The notes under the pieces were generated by a model. That model saw only the letters and a program-made list of their open reading frames with translations. It made no database searches and was not told the origin of the DNA. 64,000 bases of DNA from Scenedesmus sp. ARA3 (Eukaryota > Chlorophyta > Chlorophyceae > Sphaeropleales > Scenedesmaceae): NCBI GenBank assembly GCA_004335835.1, contig RWJK01001378.1:16557-80556 (forward strand), read 5' to 3'. A program made the position numbers and the translations under genes. This document shows positions 58,197 through 64,000 of this stretch, piece by piece (the first letter of the stretch is position 1; each line of letters begins with the position of its first letter).

Positions 58197-59850
58197 ATGG
58201 TAGCGGTGAAGCAGCAGCCTGTTGTACCGGGCCTGGTGGTGCTGCAGCTCAGTGGAGGGAACGCCAAATGCCAACAGCTGCGTGGCGTTGCAGACTCCGG
58301 CAGGCTTACAGCTGAAACTGCTGTGTTGAAAGGCAACCTCAAGGCAGTCAAGGCAAGTATGCTGAGTAGTTGCGTCCTGTAGCATTGTCACGCAGCAGCT
58401 TGCACCTGATACTGCAACATCCACTTGCAATGGAATGCTCAGTCACATCCAGTTGCCTGCCATCTTGTTTGCAGGGGGGCGAAGTTCCATCTAATGGCCT
58501 GCATGGGTCACATGAAACGCACACAGCGGCAGCTTGCCTCACCAGCACTTGCCAGCAGCAACAGCAAGGGAAGCAGAACAGCAGCAGCACGTCTTCCTGC
58601 CACAGCAATAAGCAAGGCTGCAATGAACACAACGCCAGATGTACACTCAAAGCACTGAAGACTACAGCAACAGTACGTCCTTCCAAGATTCCAGCAGCCC
58701 CTGGCACAGCAGTAGCAGCTCAAGTTTCAGCTGATGAGAAGTCTGGAACCAGCAGCAGCGCAACGAAACACAATGAACTTACCAGCGAAACATGCGGCAG
58801 CACGTCTACCAAAGTCAACAGGCTGTCATTGCCTGTACTGGAAACAGCGGCAACAGAGGCAGCGGAAACAGGCACCGTCTTCTCACCAACTTGTGGGCAG
58901 CAAGCAGAGGGTGCAGATGCAGACCCTGCAACGCCAACCGCTTGTCCTGCAAGGCGGCAAGCAGCATGCTGCTCTCCTGCAAGGCCGGCACGTGTTGCTT
59001 GTCCTGCAAGCAGCCAAGCAGACAGCAGCAGGCTGCCAAGGAGCCCAACAGCACACAGCATGCTGCTCCCCAGCAGCCCCAACATGCTGCGCAGCAGCCT
59101 GGAGAGTTGCCTGCTGCGCAGCCCAAGCAGAAGTCCTGCAAGGAACAGCAGCAGCAGCAGCATGGGCAGCAGCAAGCAGGCAGCTGTTCCTGCAAGCAGC
59201 CGGCTGGTGCCATCCAGCCCAAGGGGGAGCTGCATCAGCACCTGCAGGGCAACGGCTGCAGCAGCTGCTGCTGTTGCATCAGCGTCTCCCACCATGCTGC
59301 AGCACAGGGAGCGGCGGCGAGTTGAGCTGTATGCGCTGAATGCCATCTTGGCCAGGTGAGGCACACAGTCAACTAGATTAAAATACATCAGCAGCGCTAA
59401 GTGGCAATGATCCTGGCCTAGATGATACCAGCGCAGCCTGGCAGTGTGCACCAGTCAGCTAGCCAGGAGCCGTGTGTGGAACGGGTGGTACATGTGATGC
59501 AGCAGGCCTGCAGCTATCAGTGGTGACATGTGCTACAAATAGCATTGTCACAGCAGCTGACTCGGATGCTCGCCGGCCAGCAGCTGCATTTACATTGCAC
59601 AGCAGCTGCACAACTAACACTTGCTGTCGTCCACCCTGCTGTGCAAAACACTTGCTGCAGGAATGATGAGCTGCAAGTAGCTGCATACCTTGCCCAGCTG
59701 CAGCAGCAGCAGCAGCACCAGCAACATTGTTCAGCGCAAGCAGGGCTTCTGCTCAGTCTGGCACTGCCAGCTGATGCTACACAGCAGTGTGCCACCAGCA
59801 GTGCTGGTAGCAGCAAGGCGTGTGCAGTTCTTGCCAGCCATGGTGTGTAA
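58197..59850 (+). CDS. Unknown basic Ser/Ala/Gln-rich protein
   Basis: Exons 58197-58352, 58475-59355 and 59661-59850 give 408 residues with a stop at 59848. The first intron uses a GC donor (AAG|GCAAGT) and normal AG acceptor; the only alternative GT donor nearby leads to an immediate stop. Exon 1: MVAVKQQPVVPGLVVLQLSG, then LTAETAVLKGNLKAVK. Exon 2 is Ser/Thr/Pro/Ala-rich with repeated SPAR/SP motifs (CPARRQAACCSPARPARVAC) and ends in a helix RERRRVELYALNAILAR. Exon 3 continues NDELQVAAYLAQLQQQQQHQ. SP-rich disordered sequence plus a basic helix suggests a nuclear or cytoskeletal scaffold, but no domain is recognised. A donor at 59842 (CATG|GTGTGT) could extend the gene downstream to the next entry. 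Confidence 0.55.
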
Positions 59851-60591
59851 CCATGCAGGTGTTGATGCGCGTGGTGTTGAGTCGTTTGGGTAACAGCAGT
59901 GTAAGTGGGTGTGTATAGGCAGGACTTTGCGTTCAGAGGCCACTGGTGCATGACGCAGAAAGCTTCGTCAAAGGCACACACTGATAATGTTTGTATTTGT
60001 TGTGGCTGATGCTGTACTGCCACTGTGCTGCCGCCATTTGCGGCTTCAAAACGCACATGTGTTGGCATCCTTTAGCAACATGCATGGTTGTATGTTACAT
60101 TCACATCATGCCACTGCAGACCTGCAAGGCATAGCCCCTGGTATAGTCCTAAGCTGTAGCAAGTCGTGCGAGCACCCAGCACACAGCTGCATGCTGAGGC
60201 TTCGCTGCTGCCACGCAGGCCTGTCAACACGTGTGCTTCGCATGCATGGGGTTGCAGCATCAGCATCAGTCATTTTTGCTGAGCAGAGCCGCAGTCCCTC
60301 CATACAATGCGCCGCAAGTGCAGCAGTGTCCGCTCATCACTGGTGCTGGACATGATGGCAAGGTCGACATGCCTTTGTTAAACAACACCACGACCATGCA
60401 TGCTGCAACCAGTGGTAACAATCTTGTGGCTAGGTATGGCTGTGCCGCTTGAAGTGGCAGCGTCAACAACGAGACACGCCACGGCACGGCGGCAGCCTGC
60501 GGCAGCTGCGTCTGCATGTTGCAGGGCTGCGCAGCATGCTGTTGCGAGCTATCACAGTATGACATGAAACTCTCTGGTAACCTACAATGAC

Positions 60592-61028
60592 ATGGCAGCA
60601 CCACATGCCACTCCCCTTAGCAAAGAAACACAGCCAGGTGCAGGCCCTGCAGGCTGCTCAAATATTGGCCACATGGTGCAACAGTTGCATGTGGTGCTTC
60701 AGCTGCATGTTACAGCAGCTGACTGGACGCCATGTGACCAGAGCAGCAGCCACCGCCACCAAGCATTGCAGCGTGCACAAGGTCGTGAGGTTCAAAAACT
60801 AGTCAAAAGGTCAGTTCTTGTAACTGACCATGTGAGACGCCCGACACTATACAAAACTGCGAGTTTTGGGTGCTAGCCCCTTCTTGACAAGCAACTGCCT
60901 CACCACTGGCTATCCACTGCAGGCCCAGTGGGGCCCTGAAGCACAGCAAGAGACTGCAGCAGCTGCAACAACTTGAAGAACAGCGACGAGTCAACGGAGA
61001 GCCCATGCTGCTGCAATCCTTTCCATGA
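60592..61028 (+). CDS. Short basic coiled-coil-like coding exons
   Basis: Exons 60592-60809 and 60923-61028 (phase 2 join, AAAAG|GTCAGT donor) give 107 residues from an ATG. The end reads RAQGREVQKLVKRPSGALKH then SKRLQQLQQLEEQRRVNGEP and LLQSFP before TGA, a charged helix. It may be a small separate gene or the last two exons of the gene starting at 58197. The splice join is convincing; the start is not. Confidence 0.45.
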
Positions 61029-61926
61029 TCACTACTTCACATGCTGACGCAGTTCTGTCCAGGCTCACAAGACCGATAAACCAGAGCTGCTGATAATCTA
61101 CACAAGTAAAAGTTGGAGTGAGGCATGCATACACGAGGATTGCACAGTGTGGCAAAGTGGTGTGGCACAGGACAAAGCAAGGGATCTATCTGACAGGATG
61201 GTGTTCACAGTGTGAATGAAATGGTGCCATCCCCAAGCGGGGAGCAGCAAGGGTTGCATGCAGATGAAATGGTGCCAGGCTCGTGGCCTTGTGTATGCTT
61301 GCATGCAATGTGCAGCTTATGCCATACTGTGCCACACGCTTGCGGTGGTCACACTGAGAACAACAACAGCATCCACTACTTGACATCACAGCCAGCAAGG
61401 CAATGGCTGAACTTTGGTGACTGACCAGTGACTGGGGTGGGCCAGTAACAGAAACAGCACCCGCAAAGCATGTGTGCCTGCTTTGTAAACTCGATCAACA
61501 TTGTACAGGGTGCAATGCAGCGCACAGCACACTCTGCATGACTCCCCTTCACCCACATTATGTCCAAGCTGCACCACTATGCTGGCTTTGCTGTTGCAGC
61601 ACGAGCGTGAAGCCCCACACGCATAATACACTGCCACAAACTGCAGCATACATGCATACTCGAGTGCCCAGTAGCTGCAATCCCAGCTCGTCTCTCTGCT
61701 GTCGCAAATCCTGAGCCTGCCAGGCTGCAACACTGCCAGGCTGCTACCCAGCAACAACAACTCCATCTGAAATGCCTGGTAGCCGTCAACGTTGCAACCC
61801 CAGCCTTCTGCAGCTGCTGCCCACACTCAGTTGCCAGCTCAGCAGCCACAACTGCTGCCAGCAGCAGCAACAACGTTGTTACCAACTTCAGATGACTGTC
61901 AATGCCACACACACACCAGCCACTCC
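61029..61926. other. Intergenic region between convergent genes
   Basis: No exon supported. Small open frames occur on both strands without features. It should hold two 3' UTRs. Confidence 0.45.
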
Positions 61927-64000
61927 TCAACCCATGCTCGCAAACCGCACAGCAGCCGGGTTGTACTGTGCCTCATCCCTGGATGCTGCAAAGCCCTGTG
62001 AATCCCTTGCAGCAGCTTTCTGTTCCATGTCAGGGGCTGGAACGGCAATCTCATACACACCCGCCTTGCCCTTGTGGTCCCCGCGGTACCTGTGGTCCTC
62101 TACAGCCTCTGCTCCTGCAAGTGTGCATAAGTGTTGCATTGGCAGGTGGCAGCAGCAGCAACAGCAGGGTTCATAATGTGCGTCAGCGGACCGTTGAATG
62201 CTGTGCCATACTGTAGGACGCAGCTGGCATGTTTGGCGGTGCAGTTTGAGTTGAGCTGGGTGCCTGCTGGTTCAGCAAGTGATACGCATACTCCTGGTGA
62301 TGCTCTGTTGCTGTACATTGCCATACGCAATACGCTGCTTCGATGTGCACACTTGCAGTTTGACACATCATCAAAGCCACAGCAACATGCAGAGATCAGC
62401 TGTCAATGCTGCTGTGCGCAGCCATGCTACAAAGCAACATCGCAATGCGCACCGAGCAAATGCCTGAGGGCTGCTGTGACCTGCAGGAGCCTCACATCTG
62501 CTGCAGTCTCTTCGTTCCGAAGCTGCGGCCGGATGCGGGACCCCCAGTCACCTGCAAATGCGGCGCAGCAGTGCCAAGGAGAGATGAACGCAGCAGCGGT
62601 GGCAGCAGCGGCAAGGTGAGGCGGGAATGCAGATATGCGCAGCATGCCTTAAACACTAGTAAGCTGCTGCAGCAATCTCGTGTGACTCAGAGTTCTGACG
62701 GCTCAACAAAGGTGCAAAGGATCTAGCCAGGAAAGAGAAGCAGCTGCTGCAACGTAGCGCACAGGCCGCCTGCCGTGCCCACCTGCCAACTTCCTCGCCC
62801 CGCCGTGCGTCTCACGCGGCTTGCGCGGCAGCGGCATGCTGCTGCTGGCCTGCCACACCTTTTCAAACTCGGGCTTGCCGCCCCAGCGCTGCCAGCTGTC
62901 AGGGCCGCCACCACCACCCAGCAGCAGCCGTGCACCGCCAATGCGGGCCTCTGGCTTCTGCACCTGATCTGGCTTTGTCACTGCGCGGCGCTCAAAGTCG
63001 GGTTCTGTGGGCAGCTTTGTGCGCTTGGGGAGCTCCACAGGGCCAAACATCTCGGCACTCGGGCCAGAATGGCCTCCGCTGTCAATGCCTGTGGGTGAGG
63101 TAAATGTGGCAGCAGGTGCAGCACTATGGTCAGGCAAACATCTCGGCACCTGGGCCAGAGTGGCCGCTGCTGCTGATGCCTGCGGGTTGGTGGTACAGAT
63201 GTGGTGTGTCAGACATGACACTGCAGTCATTATCGCTACACGGGAGATGCAGCAGCAGCTTGGCTGCCCGTGCTCTGCAGGACGGTGTGGGATGCAGTTG
63301 TGCTCTGCCATCAGCACTTGCCAGCGCAGCAGCAGGTCAGCTGGCATCACACATATACAGCACACCCTCAGGACTCAACATCTGCACCGCTTCTAGCAGC
63401 TGGTGGCAGCAACATTTTTCATTTAGTGGAAGATCTCGCCACATGCAGAAGCAGATTAGCACCTGCTGCCTAGGTGTCAGCACACACGCACCTGCCAGGC
63501 GCCTGGCTGTGCCGCCATGCGTCTCGCGTATGTCTCTTGGCAGTGCAGGCTGCATCTTTTGCCAGATCTTTGCATTCAGGGGGTGGTAGTAATGCCAGGA
63601 TGCGGGGCCTGATGTGCCACCTGATCAAAGCAGGATTGAACAAGATCGGGAGTTTTAAAAATGTATTCAGGGCATCACCACTGGTGACAGTGACAGCAGC
63701 AGTCAAAACTACCCTACAGGCGTATAACTGATCATGCGTACACTGAGTTGTGCGACTGCTTGCAGGATGTGAACGTGTGCAGGTTGGATAGGACCGGCGC
63801 GTGGCAAAGGTCGCGGCAGCACAGGAGCAGCATTCACAGCTGTGCCACGGCTTGTCAGAAGCAGCAAAAAACAATTGAAACACCTTCTGCGCACCTTCCT
63901 GCAGCCTCCTCGCCCCGCCGTGCGTCTCGCGCCGCCCGCGCGGCAGCGGCATGCTGCTGCTGGCCTGCCACACCTTTTCAAACTCGGGCTTGCCGCCCCA
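61927..64000 (-). CDS. Unknown protein, C-terminal exons (5' end outside window)
   Basis: Minus-strand exons 64000-63895 (truncated by the window), 63088-62783, 62551-62481, 62302-62212 and 62114-61927 join in phase and end YNPAAVRFASMG. Visible sequence: WGGKPEFEKVWQASSSMPLP in both the first and second exons (a duplicated module followed by RETHGGAR), GIDSGGHSGPSAEMFGPVEL, KRTKLPTEPDFERRAV, GDWGSRIRPQLRNEETAADV, HHQEYAYHLLNQQAP, and EDHRYRGDHKGKAGVYEIAV. The protein is hydrophilic, rich in Arg/Glu/Gly, with conserved-looking Trp and Pro positions. I do not recognise a family. The exon D boundaries (62302, 62212) are the least certain. A partial third copy of the module lies at 63478-63560, and a copy of the second exon's start at 63140-63195. 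Confidence 0.62.
62783..64000 (-). repeat. Duplicated exon segments in the right-edge gene
   Basis: The block at 62783-62885 (CCAACTTCCTCGCCCCGCCG, CTGCTGGCCTGCCACACC) recurs at 63895-64000 and, as a 40-bp remnant, at about 63484-63540. The start of the 62783-63088 exon (ATCTCGGCAC..GGGCCAGA) recurs at about 63150-63188. Confidence 0.88.

Overview
This window looks like nuclear DNA of a green alga, most likely a chlorophycean. That placement is inference. The evidence is: many short exons with GTGAGT or GTGCGT donors and pyrimidine/GCAG acceptors; CAG/CTG repeats read as poly-Q, poly-A, poly-S or poly-L runs inside proteins; and plant-type families (RR-TZF zinc finger, plant-like BRO1 protein, S10 carboxypeptidase). 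No prokaryotic operons, tRNA or rRNA genes, or CRISPR arrays were seen. All gene models were built by hand from splice signals, reading phase and family motifs.

Layout, left to right. (1) 53-1313 (+): 3' end of a membrane transporter, possibly an equilibrative nucleoside transporter. (2) 2953-4504 (-): HINT3-like HIT-domain protein with a poly-Q insert. (3) 5133-8022 (-): BRO1-domain (BROX-like) endosomal protein. (4) 8941-14722 (+): very large SR-rich, Q-rich CCCH zinc-finger protein with a duplicated C-terminal module. (5) 16569-18392 (-): RTA1-like seven-helix membrane protein. (6) 19258-21548 (-): helical-repeat, probably organelle-targeted protein. (7) 22707-24939 (+): Q/A-rich protein of unknown function. 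(8) 27708-32201 (+): MNN1-like (GT71) mannosyltransferase. (9) 33347-36643 (+): plant-type tandem CCCH zinc finger (RR-TZF) with two micro-exons. (10) 42258-45517 (+): unknown polytopic membrane protein. (11) 48312-54613 (-): secreted or vacuolar serine carboxypeptidase, 12 exons. (12) 55041-57322 (+): membrane-anchored J-domain protein. (13) 58197-59850 and 60592-61028 (+): two unknown basic, low-complexity genes, possibly one gene. (14) 61927-64000 (-): C-terminal part of an unknown protein. Large gene-poor stretches lie at 24.9-27.7, 36.6-42.3 and 45.5-48.3 kb. A possible non-LTR/SINE-like insertion lies near 47.4-47.7 kb.

The genes do not form one pathway. Several act in the endomembrane system (BRO1 protein, mannosyltransferase, carboxypeptidase, J-protein, transporters) and two are RNA-binding zinc-finger proteins. 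The most striking observation concerns DNA architecture. In at least eight genes a 40-150 bp piece spanning an exon edge and its splice site, or the end of the coding sequence, has been copied into the adjacent intron or 3' flank, often two to four times and diverged. The copied piece always carries an exon boundary. A second recurrent feature is a (CTG)n run placed directly before 3' splice sites.
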